NCBI GenBank assembly: GCA_041687335.1
Contig: JAWLCE010000015.1
Span: forward strand, 42,715 to 106,714
Direction: 5' to 3'
Source: JAJFUE01 sp041687335
GTDB lineage: Bacteria; Sumerlaeota; Sumerlaeia; MVZB01
Length of the DNA: 64,000 nt
In this document: positions 1 to 8,906 of the stretch, piece by piece
How the letters are laid out: every line of letters starts with the position of its first letter
How positions within the stretch are numbered: position 1 is the first letter of the stretch
The notes under the pieces: model-generated
Database searches by the model: none
What the model was told of the DNA's origin: nothing
What the model saw: only the letters and a program-made list of their open reading frames with translations
Program-made: the position numbers and the translations under genes

Positions 1-111
1 GACCACTGGCTGGAAATATCATGGGGAGCGTACCGCCGATGGCATGCGGGGCCTCTAAAAGCTGGCGACGTGGTGGAGCGCCCGCTCAAGCGTCCCGAAA
101 AAATCAGCTAA
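1..111 (+). CDS. C-terminal end of an unidentified protein (partial)
   Basis: Frame 1 is open from the window edge to a TAA at 109-111 and gives 36 residues, starting DHWLEISW and ending RPEKIS. The aromatic and basic composition reads like a genuine C-terminus rather than an antisense shadow, but the stretch is too short to place in a family. The gene starts outside the window. Nothing follows it for about 280 bases. Confidence 0.4.
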   Translation, partial: DHWLEISWGAYRRWHAGPLKAGDVVERPLKRPEKIS

Positions 112-387
112 CATCAAAAAAAACAGTAGCCAAGCGATAACGAGGAGTTGCCGCCGAGTGCCGGCTCAGGATGGAGCTTGGGCTGATCCTCATCGATTTT
201 TCATGCAACTTAAATGGGAATAAGCTAATCAAATGAGCGATTTGGCGGCCTTTGCGGGATCGCAAGTGCATTTGTTTGCGCCGCCCCCGCGCCATGTTGC
301 AACTGGTTGCATTGGAGTGGAGAAAAAATGGGCGGAAGCGGGAGCCTCTCCCGATCCGCCCGAAGGAATGGTTTATTGAATGCCGCG
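112..387. other. Intergenic stretch, nothing recognised
   Basis: This stretch is AT-richer than its surroundings. It lies between a gene end on the plus strand and a gene end on the minus strand. I see no convincing reading frame, tRNA or strong terminator hairpin in it. Confidence 0.4.
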
Positions 388-993
388 TCAGCCGACGGCG
401 TCGTCGCGGGTCAAGCGGGCGATGCCAGTGGCCAATTCTGGCAGGGGTGTCGACTTATCCATGACCTGATCGACTTTGAATCCGCTGAGCCGGTTGCCCA
501 GGCTGCCGGGGTCACGCGAGAGGACGATGATCGGCAGGGCGCTGGTCAGGGGGTTGTCCTTGAGGCGGCGGCAGACCTCCAGCCCGTCGATGTTCGGCAA
601 ATCCAGATCGAGGACCAACAGGTCCGGGGAATGGGCGCCCACGGCCACCAGGGCGTCATAACCATCTTGAAAGCGACTGATCTGCGTGCTGGGGAGCTCC
701 CCGCGGATCGCCTGTTCGAGGGATGCCAGAAAATCCTGATCGGCGTCGAGCAGCATGATGTGAAGGGGCGCGGACGGGCTTGGCTCGCCGACGGCACCGA
801 CCTCCAGCGATTCAGGAATCGGGATGTTGCGGGTCTTCAAAAAGTTGATCAGGTCATCGCGCTTGACGCGGCGGTGACCGCCGGGGGTTCGATATGATTT
901 GATATAGCCCTTGTCGATCCACTGGTTGACCGCCTGGCGCGAGACGTTGAGCATCTTGCCAATCTGAAAACTTGAAAATTGCACGTATGTCAT
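388..993 (-). CDS. Regulator with N-terminal BldC/MerR-like HTH and C-terminal receiver domain
   Basis: The start at 993 (MTYVQFSSFQ) is preceded by AAGGA at good spacing; a longer frame to 1101 adds a non-conserved leader. Residues 1-55 form an excisionase/BldC-type winged helix (IGKMLNVSRQAVNQW, then TPGGHRR), which binds DNA. Residues 77-197 form a CheY-like receiver with the acidic pair D83/D85, the predicted phospho-acceptor D129 (LLVLDLDLP) and the conserved lysine K180. The domain order, DNA-binding first and receiver second, is the reverse of most response regulators. No histidine kinase lies nearby, so the signal is unknown. It is probably a phosphorylation-controlled transcription factor; the target genes are not evident. 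Confidence 0.85.
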   Translation of the reverse strand: MTYVQFSSFQIGKMLNVSRQAVNQWIDKGYIKSYRTPGGHRRVKRDDLINFLKTRNIPIPESLEVGAVGEPSPSAPLHIMLLDADQDFLASLEQAIRGELPSTQISRFQDGYDALVAVGAHSPDLLVLDLDLPNIDGLEVCRRLKDNPLTSALPIIVLSRDPGSLGNRLSGFKVDQVMDKSTPLPELATGIARLTRDDAVG

Positions 994-1270
994 GATGATG
1001 TATTCCTTGAAGAACCCGTGGCCGGCCAGCAAGGCCGGTTGAACGGCCGATTGTGGAGGCGTATCTCCGGGGACCGCAAGGCGCGGGCGGATGGACGCCA
1101 TATAAGAATATAAAGCAAAAAATCGTGAGCGTCAACGTTTTCACACCAGCGCGCTGGCTTTGGGGCATTTGGAGCGGTTGACGGCGAAACAATCGGGATT
1201 TCAATTCGGCGGCTGAAAAGGCCATAATGGTCCTGACCGCGGGTCGTCCGCGGGCGCATTTCTGGAAAGC

Positions 1271-2128
1271 GTGTCGCTGCTCATGGTCAGTTCGTATCGG
1301 TCCCGTCAGCACCCGAGTTGGCCCATGCGCGGGGTTCGGTTTGTCCTGCGCGCGCTAAGCGACATGACCCGTTTCCTGCTCTACACCGGCTTCTTCACCG
1401 CCCTGATCGCGCTGGTCAGCTACTGGGTGGTGGTCAGCTACGTGAAATGGGAAGAAGAAATTCTGATGCCGGACCTGCACGGCAAGACGCTGATCGAGGC
1501 GCACGAACTGGCCAACCCGGCCCGGCTGACGATCAAGCTGGACCGCCAGCAGCCCCACCCGACCATACCCGAGGGACGCATTATCAGCCAGTTCCCCCAG
1601 CCCGACCAGTTGATCAAGCAGGGCAGCTCGGTGCGGGTGGTCGTCAGCGGCGGGATCGATCTGGTGGTCGTGCCCGACACGCTGGTGGGCGAGACGCGGC
1701 GGGCGGTGGGTGTGCGTCTGCGCAATGCCGGACTGGACGAGGGCAATATCGCCCACCTGGTACTGGCGGGGACCGATGGCGGCATCGTGCTGGCCACCGA
1801 TCCGCCCTCGGGGGCCGGCGTGGCCGAGGGCTCGACGGTGAACCTGCTGGTCAGCGCCGGCGACGTGATGGCGGTGGGTCGGATGCCCAACGTGATCGGC
1901 TTGACACTGGAGCAGGCGCGTGAGCTGCTCGCGGCCGAGGGCATTCGCGCCGACGAGCGCACCGAGCCGAGCCCCGGCGTGCTGCCCGGCCGCATCCATC
2001 AACAGAGTCCGAACCCTGGCGACCTGGTCAATGCCGCCAGTGCCGCCACGATCATCATGACCCCCCCGCTGGAAGAAGAATACCGCCCGCGGCGTCCCCC
2101 GCCGACGGTGCCCCAGCTGGGGATGTAG
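1271..2128 (+). CDS. Membrane-anchored PASTA-domain protein
   Basis: The protein has a short cytoplasmic N-terminus, one membrane helix at about residues 36-57, and three PASTA repeats at about 65-128, 130-196 and 204-265 with the usual (M/V)P(D/N) opening and a G/V-rich close. PASTA domains bind peptidoglycan fragments and usually sit on PknB-like kinases or PBPs; here neither a kinase nor a transpeptidase domain is present. It could act as a cell-wall sensor or scaffold on the outer face of the inner membrane. A GTG at 1271 follows GGAAAG very closely; ATGs at 1283 and 1325 are alternatives. The tail is proline-rich. Confidence 0.85.
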   Translation: MSLLMVSSYRSRQHPSWPMRGVRFVLRALSDMTRFLLYTGFFTALIALVSYWVVVSYVKWEEEILMPDLHGKTLIEAHELANPARLTIKLDRQQPHPTIPEGRIISQFPQPDQLIKQGSSVRVVVSGGIDLVVVPDTLVGETRRAVGVRLRNAGLDEGNIAHLVLAGTDGGIVLATDPPSGAGVAEGSTVNLLVSAGDVMAVGRMPNVIGLTLEQARELLAAEGIRADERTEPSPGVLPGRIHQQSPNPGDLVNAASAATIIMTPPLEEEYRPRRPPPTVPQLGM

Positions 2129-2293
2129 TCCCTGCCGCCGAGTCGGCCGCATCCCTCACGGTTTGTGCAGTCAAAAATTCGGTTGAGTTGCCCGCCGGTT
2201 GAAAACATTCACCTGCTCGGGGGCTGCTGCTATCATTGGAAGTCGCGGCCGGCTTGGCCGCGTGATAACGCAAAATCGTCAGGAGGCGCGGCA

Positions 2294-3289
2294 ATGAAGG
2301 CGGCTTATATCGAACGGACGGGACCTCCCGAGGTGATTCAATATGGCGAGCTGGCCGAGCCGCGCCCCGAGGGCAGCCAAGTGCTGGTGCGGGCGGAGGC
2401 GGTGGCGGTCAATCCGATCGATACTTACCTGCGCTCCGGCATCATCCCGGCTCCGCTGCCGATTCCTTACATCATCGGAAGCGACCTGGCGGGCAAGGTC
2501 GTGGCGGTGGGGCCCGAGGCTCGGCGCTTCGGTCCCGGAGATCGCGTCTGGTGCACCAACCAAGGGTTCTTCGGCTGTCAGGGAACCTTTGCCGAACTGG
2601 TGGCGGTGGAGGAGCCATGGCTTCATCCGATCCCAGACAACGTCGAGGCGCGGGCGGCGGCGGCGATGGCGCTGGTGGGCGTGACGGCGCATCTGGGGTT
2701 GTTTCGCGAGGCAGGCTTGGGGCGCGGCGAGACGCTGATGGTCAACGGCGGCGCCGGCGGGGTGGGCTCGGCGGTGGTGCAGATGGCCAAGATCGTGGGC
2801 GCGCGCGTCATCACGACCGCCGGCAGCCCGGCCAAGGCGGAAATCTGCCGCAAGCTGGGGGCGGATGAGGTGATCCTCTACCGTGAGGAGGATGTCGCCG
2901 GGCGGGTGCGCGAGCTGGCGCCGGAGGGGGTCCAGGTGTGGTTCGAGACGCTGCGCGAGCCGCCGCTGGAGATGAGCGTGCCGCTGCTGGCCCCGCGCGG
3001 GCGGATGCTGATCATGGCGGGGCGCGAGGCGCGACCGTCATTGCCGATCGGGCCGTTCTACACGCGCGACTGCCGGCTGCTGGGTTTTGCCATGTTCAAC
3101 GCCAGCGTCGAGCAGATGCGGCGCGCCGCCGACGACATCAACAAGTGGATGGCCGAGGGCCGCCTGCGCGCCAACATCGGCCTCGAGCTGTCGCTTGCCG
3201 AGGCCGCCCGCGCCCACCAGCTGCAAGAAGAAAGCACGCTCGGCGGCAGTGGCACGATCCACGGCAAGATCATCTTGACGGTGCCGTAA
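2294..3289 (+). CDS. Zinc-independent quinone oxidoreductase (MDR family)
   Basis: This is a 331-residue medium-chain dehydrogenase/reductase of the NADPH:quinone reductase type. It has an N-terminal GroES-like fold and the dinucleotide-binding motif NGGAGGVG at residues 151-158, and it lacks the catalytic-zinc cysteine cluster of alcohol dehydrogenases. It presumably reduces quinones or enones with NADPH in the cytoplasm. The ATG at 2294 is placed 7 bases after a perfect AGGAGG at 2281-2286, which decides the start against an upstream extension. It is a single-gene unit, convergent with the DUF3179 gene downstream. Confidence 0.9.
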   Translation: MKAAYIERTGPPEVIQYGELAEPRPEGSQVLVRAEAVAVNPIDTYLRSGIIPAPLPIPYIIGSDLAGKVVAVGPEARRFGPGDRVWCTNQGFFGCQGTFAELVAVEEPWLHPIPDNVEARAAAAMALVGVTAHLGLFREAGLGRGETLMVNGGAGGVGSAVVQMAKIVGARVITTAGSPAKAEICRKLGADEVILYREEDVAGRVRELAPEGVQVWFETLREPPLEMSVPLLAPRGRMLIMAGREARPSLPIGPFYTRDCRLLGFAMFNASVEQMRRAADDINKWMAEGRLRANIGLELSLAEAARAHQLQEESTLGGSGTIHGKIILTVP

Positions 3290-3322
3290 ATGACCGCCCC
3301 CTGGCCGGGCGCCGGCCGAACA

Positions 3323-4420
3323 TCAATCCAGAGGCCCGTTGATTGCTTCCCAGTGTGACCAGCGAACATAGGCGCGGGTCAGGGGGGAGGTGCCGGCGGC
3401 GGCCGGAACCAGCGACTCGAGCGTGATGCCGGAATTTTTGGTAGTCGAGCGCCTGAGCGCGAAGCGCCGGCCATCGAGCTGATCCACGAGTGCGCCTTCG
3501 GCCGGCACGTCACGATAAGGGTAGCCGCGCATCGAGCGCGGGCCGATGACGACGACCAGCGGATCGGCGGCATCGAGATCCGGCCGGCGGGTGGACGTGT
3601 TCTTGGCCGCGGCGCTATCGGGGCGGGCCGATGTGGGAGAAAAAAAGAGCGCGGGTTGATACTCCATCGGGAATTGGGTCTGCCGGGTCATCAGGGTGGT
3701 TTCGGGGTGGAGCTGGCGCCAGACGCCCCAAGGCTCGACCGCGCAGTCGATCGGCTGGAGCCGCAGGCCGCGCTCGGCGGCCGGCCCCGAGATCGGCTGC
3801 AACAGCAGGGGACTCCAGAGGCTCTGCTCGCGCGGGTCCCGGCGGCGGTCGAACACCAGCAGGTCCATCTTGTAAAGCAGGCCGCTGACGCCGAACTCAA
3901 GGGTTTCGCCGCCAACATCTCGCGAATAAGCTGCGATGGTTCCGGCCCATCTTTGCGCGGTCACGCAAAGGGCCTCGCCGCCCAGCGTGTCGTTGATGAC
4001 CTCGTGCATGAGCAGCAGGCCGAGGGGGTAGGCCCGCGCCTGACCGCCGATGACGACGCCGACGATATGCTCGCCATCCTGCGGCAGGTGTTCGCCCAGC
4101 CGATGGTCAATCGTGTCGGGATGACTGAGGGCCGAGATGTCATCCTTGCGCGGCCCGAAAGGTAGAACCGTCAGGTCGTCGCGCTCGACCAGCAGGGGCG
4201 AGAGGTTAAAGCCCCAGGAGTGAACGGAGGCATTGGGGACCAGTGCCCATACGTCGGAGTCATTGAATCCAAGGCGATGTTCGTGTCGCCACAGCGCCAG
4301 ACCCATCGCCCCCGCCGAGATCAGCGCCGCCAGCAGGATCAGCGCCAGAGCCATGCGCTGCGGCACCGGCCGCGCCAAGGGCGCAACGGGGGCCGGGGGC
4401 TGGGGCTGGTTCGGCGACAT
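3323..4420 (-). CDS. DUF3179 domain-containing membrane protein
   Basis: The 365-residue protein has a proline-rich N-terminus, one membrane helix (ALILLAALISAGAMGLALW) and then a DUF3179 domain recognised by HEVIND, GIAAYSRD-like (GTIAAYSRD) and FGVSGLLYKMDLLVFDRR. The family is widespread and functionally unassigned. The domain should face the periplasm. The start at 4420 (MSPNQPQ) was taken over an extension to 4456 because the extension is not family-like. It precedes no obvious partner; the radical SAM gene upstream is on the same strand, 69 bases away, so co-transcription is possible. Confidence 0.85.
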   Translation of the reverse strand: MSPNQPQPPAPVAPLARPVPQRMALALILLAALISAGAMGLALWRHEHRLGFNDSDVWALVPNASVHSWGFNLSPLLVERDDLTVLPFGPRKDDISALSHPDTIDHRLGEHLPQDGEHIVGVVIGGQARAYPLGLLLMHEVINDTLGGEALCVTAQRWAGTIAAYSRDVGGETLEFGVSGLLYKMDLLVFDRRRDPREQSLWSPLLLQPISGPAAERGLRLQPIDCAVEPWGVWRQLHPETTLMTRQTQFPMEYQPALFFSPTSARPDSAAAKNTSTRRPDLDAADPLVVVIGPRSMRGYPYRDVPAEGALVDQLDGRRFALRRSTTKNSGITLESLVPAAAGTSPLTRAYVRWSHWEAINGPLD

Positions 4421-4489
4421 GAGGATACTCAAACACAAACCCGCCCGCTGCCACAAGCACGCCGGGAGAGGAATTCGCAGGTGGCGGGG

Positions 4490-5977
4490 TTAGATAATAA
4501 AGCGCTGCGGGACGGGGCTCTCCGGGAAGGCCTCGATGTCGGCAGAGGGTCCGACCAGCGCCGGGCGCGGCTTTTTGCGGCCACTTTTGATGAAGATCAT
4601 CAGGAAGCGCTTCCAGAGGATCTTGAACTGGTTGAAACTTTTGATCTGACGCAGCAGTTGCAGGACGATACGCGGGCGCAGATAGAAGGCCAGGATCGCC
4701 CGCCGCTGCAGACGGTGGAGCTGTTCGGGGGGAATCGGGCTGAGCCCCTCGGTCATCTGGTAGGCGAGGAATTGCTCCCAGTCGATGGGGCCGTCGAGCG
4801 TCTTCCGGTATTCCTCCCAGATCGGGGTGCCGGGCAGCGGGAAGAGGAACAGGAAATTGGCCTTATCAATCGGCAGCGAGCGGGCAAAACGGGCGGTGGA
4901 CTCGATGTCCTCGACGGTCTCCTCGGGATGGCCCATGAGGAAGAAGCCCGTCAGGTGAATCTTCGAGTTCTGCTTGATCATCTTGATCTGCTCGCGGGTC
5001 TGCTCGCAACTGAGGTGCTTGCGCATCACCTTGAGGATGCGGTCGCTGCCGGACTCGATGCCCAGGCCCATTGAATAAAAGCCGGTCTTCTCCATCATCT
5101 GGACGAGCTCGGGGGTGAGCGAGTCCAGCCGCACGCCGTTGGGCAGGGCGAAGGCCATGTCCAGGTCCAGCTCCTGCACCATCTCGCAAAATCCGGTCAC
5201 GTGCTCCTTCTTCATTGTGAAGACTTCATCCTCGATGTGGAACTCGCGGACGCCATACTCGTGGTAGAGCAGCAGCAGTTCCTCGCGGATGTTTGAGATG
5301 GATCGCGTGCGGATGCGCTTGCCGGTGATGGTGTGGCCGGCGCAGAAGACGCAGGAGTAGGGGCAGCCGCGCGAGGTGAGGATCGGCGCGGTCGGGGTCT
5401 TCTTGACGAAATTGCCGTGCGGCGAGACCGGGTAGCTCGCGGGCGGCATCAGGTGCCAGGCCGGCATCTTGATGTCGTCCAGCTCGGGGACGGGGGCGCT
5501 GGGGTTCTGAATGATCTGGCCGTCGTGGCGCCAGAGCAGGCCCGAGATCGTCTTGAGCTTGTCGGGGTCGTCCAGGTCCTCGCGGCGCAGGCGGGTCATC
5601 TGGTCGATGCCGACCTCGGCCTCGCCGGCGATGGCAAAATCGACATTGGAGATATAGTGCATCGAGCCGACCGGATCGCCGCTGATATGGGCGCCGCCGA
5701 CCATGACCAGAGTCTCGGGATTGACCTTCTTCAGAATCGCGGTGTGGCGATAGGCGGGGGGGACGTCGGGCGAGAGGCACTGGATGCCGACCAGGTCCCA
5801 CTGCTCACGGCGCGCCAGCAGCTCAAAGCTATCCCAGGTCAGGTTCTCCTTGCAGGCATCCAGATACTGCACCTGATGGCCGTTCTGTTCGATGATCGTG
5901 GCCAGGTAGCCCAGCCCGAGGTAGGGCTGGAGCACGTAGACTTGATCCAGAATCGGCTTGAGCAGGAGTATCTTCAT
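4490..5977 (-). CDS. B12-binding-domain radical SAM enzyme
   Basis: This 495-residue protein has an N-terminal cobalamin-binding-like Rossmann domain (residues 1-150, with VGGAHISGDP near 93-102) and a radical SAM core whose CxxxCxxC cluster is C205, C209 and C212 (RGCPYSCVFC). Members of this BchE/P-methylase-like class methylate or cyclise unactivated carbons in lipids, hopanoids and natural products. The C-terminal region (about 420-480) is basic and hydrophobic and may associate with the membrane. AGGGA precedes the ATG at 5977. The substrate cannot be told from context. Confidence 0.9.
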   Translation of the reverse strand: MKILLLKPILDQVYVLQPYLGLGYLATIIEQNGHQVQYLDACKENLTWDSFELLARREQWDLVGIQCLSPDVPPAYRHTAILKKVNPETLVMVGGAHISGDPVGSMHYISNVDFAIAGEAEVGIDQMTRLRREDLDDPDKLKTISGLLWRHDGQIIQNPSAPVPELDDIKMPAWHLMPPASYPVSPHGNFVKKTPTAPILTSRGCPYSCVFCAGHTITGKRIRTRSISNIREELLLLYHEYGVREFHIEDEVFTMKKEHVTGFCEMVQELDLDMAFALPNGVRLDSLTPELVQMMEKTGFYSMGLGIESGSDRILKVMRKHLSCEQTREQIKMIKQNSKIHLTGFFLMGHPEETVEDIESTARFARSLPIDKANFLFLFPLPGTPIWEEYRKTLDGPIDWEQFLAYQMTEGLSPIPPEQLHRLQRRAILAFYLRPRIVLQLLRQIKSFNQFKILWKRFLMIFIKSGRKKPRPALVGPSADIEAFPESPVPQRFII

Positions 5978-6294
5978 GTATCAAGGTCCCTGAGTGCCCC
6001 ATCAGGGGCTTGCTGTTTCCATCCAGTGAAAGATTCCCATATGGCGACCGCCTCACCGGAGATTCAACTTTATGGGCGGCACCACGGGATGTCAAATAAT
6101 AATGTTAAATGCGACTTATACATCTTAATATTTAAAGGTTTTAGATGTGTTTATATTGGGAATAAGTGCCATTCTTGATTTCTAATGTAATCTTATTTTT
6201 GGCTGGTCGGTCGGCGGGCGCAACCGTTCCCGATCGGTTTCCAGTCGTTTTTGCAGCGAGCGAAACCGGCGACGGCGGGTGGTCGGCGCGCGCG
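5978..6294. other. AT-rich intergenic region between two minus-strand genes
   Basis: About 110 bases here (roughly 6085-6195) are strikingly AT-rich against a GC-rich genome, with runs such as AATAATAATG and TTAATATTTAAAGG. The region lies upstream of the radical SAM gene, so it probably holds that gene's promoter. I could not fix -35/-10 boxes with confidence and see no RNA gene. Confidence 0.4.
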
Positions 6295-6969
6295 TTAATG
6301 CGAGCGCGTGGTTTTGTTGAGTCCCTCGCGCGCCAGCTCGGCGTTGCTGTAGCCGGCAGTGCGGATATGGTTCTCGTTGTAGCCGAGCGTCATCAGCTCG
6401 CGCACGGAAAAGCCGGAGGTACGCATCTCGCTGGCGGTGAAGCCGGCGTTCTTGAGTTCGGTGCCGCCGAACCAGGAGCGCAGCTCACGCGGTTTAAAGT
6501 CGGCGCGGCGCAATTCGGCCGCGGTGCAGACCGACGCCAACTCGGCCAGGTTATAGCCCAACGCCACCAACTCCATGGCCGTCCGGCCGTGGCGCTTGAG
6601 CTGCTGGGCATGGTAGCCGTGGGCGGCCAGCTGACGGGCGTCCAGGCCGCGGGCCAGCAGAATCTCCAGCTCGGTCCAGTCGTCGCCGTGGGCATGCTGC
6701 GGCGCGGAGGGTTGCGGCGATTCATGCCGCACCGCCTCCCGATAGCCCAGTTCAGCCAGTGTCGGCCGTCCATAGCCCAACCGCTCCATGGCGTGGCTGG
6801 TATAGCCCAACATTTGCAGGTGGTGAGCGTTCAGGCCCCGGCTGAGCAGGCGCTGGGCTCCGTGCGTGACCCCTTGGATGACCAGCTCGTGGGCCTCAAA
6901 GATGCTCTTGAGCCCGAGCTGGTGGCAAATCGCCTCGCGGTGGGACAGTGAATCGGTTTGATTCGGCAT
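6295..6969 (-). CDS. Decapeptide-repeat protein of unknown function
   Basis: The start at 6969 (MPNQTDSL) has GGAG eight bases upstream. Much of the 224-residue product is a degenerate ten-residue repeat of the form G-(Y/F)-(T/S/N)-x-x-(E/H)-(L/I/M)-x-x-x. It is clearest in the last third: GFTASEMRTS, GFSVRELMTL, GYNENHIRTA and GYSNAELARE follow one another exactly in register. Earlier units are spaced by a His/Pro-rich break near residues 80-95. No signal peptide or membrane helix is visible, so it is probably cytoplasmic. Short helical repeats of this kind usually form a solenoid that binds protein or nucleic acid, but the role here is unknown. Confidence 0.75.
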   Translation of the reverse strand: MPNQTDSLSHREAICHQLGLKSIFEAHELVIQGVTHGAQRLLSRGLNAHHLQMLGYTSHAMERLGYGRPTLAELGYREAVRHESPQPSAPQHAHGDDWTELEILLARGLDARQLAAHGYHAQQLKRHGRTAMELVALGYNLAELASVCTAAELRRADFKPRELRSWFGGTELKNAGFTASEMRTSGFSVRELMTLGYNENHIRTAGYSNAELAREGLNKTTRSH

Positions 6970-7072
6970 CGCCGTCACTCCCGGGGGGCAGGGGGCTCCC
7001 CATTCGTATGATAGCCCTATACATCTGATTATAGGCCGCACGCGAGCGGATGACGTTTCAAATTCGTCGAAA

Positions 7073-8086
7073 TTATTTTTTCATGGGGTGGGTCAGCGGG
7101 ATGATCGAAATGCGATCGGCATGGTCCTCGGGGCGCGGGTGATGGGCGAAATGACCTGGCCGGACCCGCAGCAGTGCCCCCAGGTGCAGGGCGATAAAGT
7201 ACAGGGCGCGCAGATCGGGGAATTGATAGGAGACCGCCTCATCCTCCGAATCCAGATAAATGAAGCCGAACATTTCCTCGCTGGCGTGAATGGGCGAAGC
7301 GACAAAGGAATGCAGCGGCCGACCGCTGCGCTCGGCGAGGCGCTCAAAGCGCCGATCACGCCTGATGTCGGGGCAGCAAATGGCCTTCTCCTCGATCAGC
7401 ACGTGCTGCAGGACAGCCTTGGCGACAATCATCGATGTGCTGTCGCCGGTGGAGGACAGGGCGCGGACCTTGAGTTGCTTCTTGGCGGCGTCGGTTTCCA
7501 TGATCACGCCGCGGTGGCCACCCAGCATCGTGAGGGCGGCGTGCAGGGTGGCATCGAAGAGGGCGCGTGCGTCGGCGGCCTCGTTCATCTGCTTGATGCC
7601 GCCGAGCAGCATCAGCGCGGTGTCGAGCGTGAAGTAGGTGGTTCGTTCGGGGTCGCTGAAGAGCGACTGCAGCGCGCGATTCATCTCGGCGGCCGTCTGG
7701 ATGCAGGCGGCGCGGTCATTCTCGGGCTGGGCGGAATCCTGGCGCCGGCGGCTGAGCAGGAAGGTTCCGCGGCGCGAGAGGGCGCCGTGGAGATTGAATT
7801 CTTCGGGAGGTTCGAAGAAAATGATGGTCGAGCCCAGGATCATTTCGTCGCCCGGGCACAGCGTGGCTTCGGGGACGCGTTCCCCCCGCACGTAAACGCC
7901 GTTGCGGCTGTGTAGGTCGCGGATGATGCAGGCGTCCTCATGCTCGAAGATGATCGCATGGGAGCGGGAGACCTCGGGGTCGTGCAAGCTCAGCGAGTTG
8001 AAGGAATCGCGGCCGATGGTGATCTGGTGATCGAACCGGACCTGCAATGTGCCGGCGGTAGTGATGACCAGCAGCTTACGGCTCAT
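7073..8086 (-). CDS. FHA and GAF domain signalling protein
   Basis: The N-terminal FHA domain (about residues 20-90) shows the phosphothreonine-binding signature GRDSFNSLSLHDPEVSRSHA followed by RDLHSRNGVYVRGE. A GAF domain occupies about residues 165-312 (ICCPDIRRDRRF, SFVASPIHASEEMFGFIYLD). No output domain is present, so it probably works as an adaptor linking Ser/Thr phosphorylation to a small-ligand signal. GAGGGG lies directly against the upstream ATG at 8092 but six bases from the ATG at 8086, so 8086 (MSRKLLVITT) is the better start. Confidence 0.88.
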   Translation of the reverse strand: MSRKLLVITTAGTLQVRFDHQITIGRDSFNSLSLHDPEVSRSHAIIFEHEDACIIRDLHSRNGVYVRGERVPEATLCPGDEMILGSTIIFFEPPEEFNLHGALSRRGTFLLSRRRQDSAQPENDRAACIQTAAEMNRALQSLFSDPERTTYFTLDTALMLLGGIKQMNEAADARALFDATLHAALTMLGGHRGVIMETDAAKKQLKVRALSSTGDSTSMIVAKAVLQHVLIEEKAICCPDIRRDRRFERLAERSGRPLHSFVASPIHASEEMFGFIYLDSEDEAVSYQFPDLRALYFIALHLGALLRVRPGHFAHHPRPEDHADRISIIPLTHPMKK

Positions 8087-8222
8087 TGCCATCCCCTCGC
8101 GGTTGCGGAATTTTTGATGCGCATATTTGTCGTTCGACCCGAATCTTTTATAGGACGTTACTCAGGCCTTGCCAACCAAAAAACCGGCCGGCGTGTACCG
8201 CGGTCACTAAAGGGAGCCAGCT

Positions 8223-8906
8223 GTGGAAGATTACAAGCGCGAATGCATCGAGTTCATGGTTGCGGCGGGGGCGCTGCGGTTTGGAGAGTTCGTAACCAAG
8301 AGCGGCCGGCCCAGCCCCTACTTCATCAACACAGGCAGCTTTGACAGCGGTGAGCGGATCGGTCGGTTGGGGGAGTTCTACGCCGCGGCGATTCAGGCGC
8401 GGCTGGAGGGGCGCTTTGATCTGCTTTATGGCCCGGCCTACAAGGGGATTCCGCTGGCGGTGGCGACGGCGGTGGCACTGGCGCGGCGGGGGGTGGACGT
8501 GCCGTTCGCCTTCAATCGCAAGGAGGCCAAGGACCACGGCGAAGGCGGGGGACTGGTGGGGCGGGCGCCGCGCGAGGGCGACCGCATTCTGATCATCGAG
8601 GACGTGACGACGGCCGGCACATCGGTGCGTGAGTCGGCGGCCTTGCTCGCGGCGGCGGCCCATGTGCGGCTGGCGGGGCTGGCGGTGCTGGTGGACCGTC
8701 AGGAGCGTGGTCCGGGCGGGCGCGGGGCGCTGGCCGAGCTGCGTGAGGAATTTAGCCTTGAGACGCTGGCGATCGTCACGATCGATGAGATCGCCGAGCA
8801 CCTGCACAACCGCACCGTCGGCGGGCGCGTGGTGATCGATGACGCGATGCTGGCGCGCATCCGCGACCACCGCGCCCGCTATGGGACGCCGGTCAGCGCC
8901 GGCTGA
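8223..8906 (+). CDS. pyrE: Orotate phosphoribosyltransferase
   Basis: The 227-residue protein matches PyrE over its length. FVTKSGRPSPYFINTG sits at the orotate side, KEAKDHGEGG forms the flexible catalytic loop, and ILIIEDVTTAGTS is the PRPP-binding motif. It converts orotate and PRPP to orotidine 5'-phosphate in pyrimidine synthesis. The start is GTG at 8223 with GGGAG six bases upstream; no ATG fits better. It is divergent from the FHA-GAF gene, and its last 14 bases overlap the end of the convergent large fusion gene. No other pyr gene is in the window. Confidence 0.95.
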   Translation: MEDYKRECIEFMVAAGALRFGEFVTKSGRPSPYFINTGSFDSGERIGRLGEFYAAAIQARLEGRFDLLYGPAYKGIPLAVATAVALARRGVDVPFAFNRKEAKDHGEGGGLVGRAPREGDRILIIEDVTTAGTSVRESAALLAAAAHVRLAGLAVLVDRQERGPGGRGALAELREEFSLETLAIVTIDEIAEHLHNRTVGGRVVIDDAMLARIRDHRARYGTPVSAG

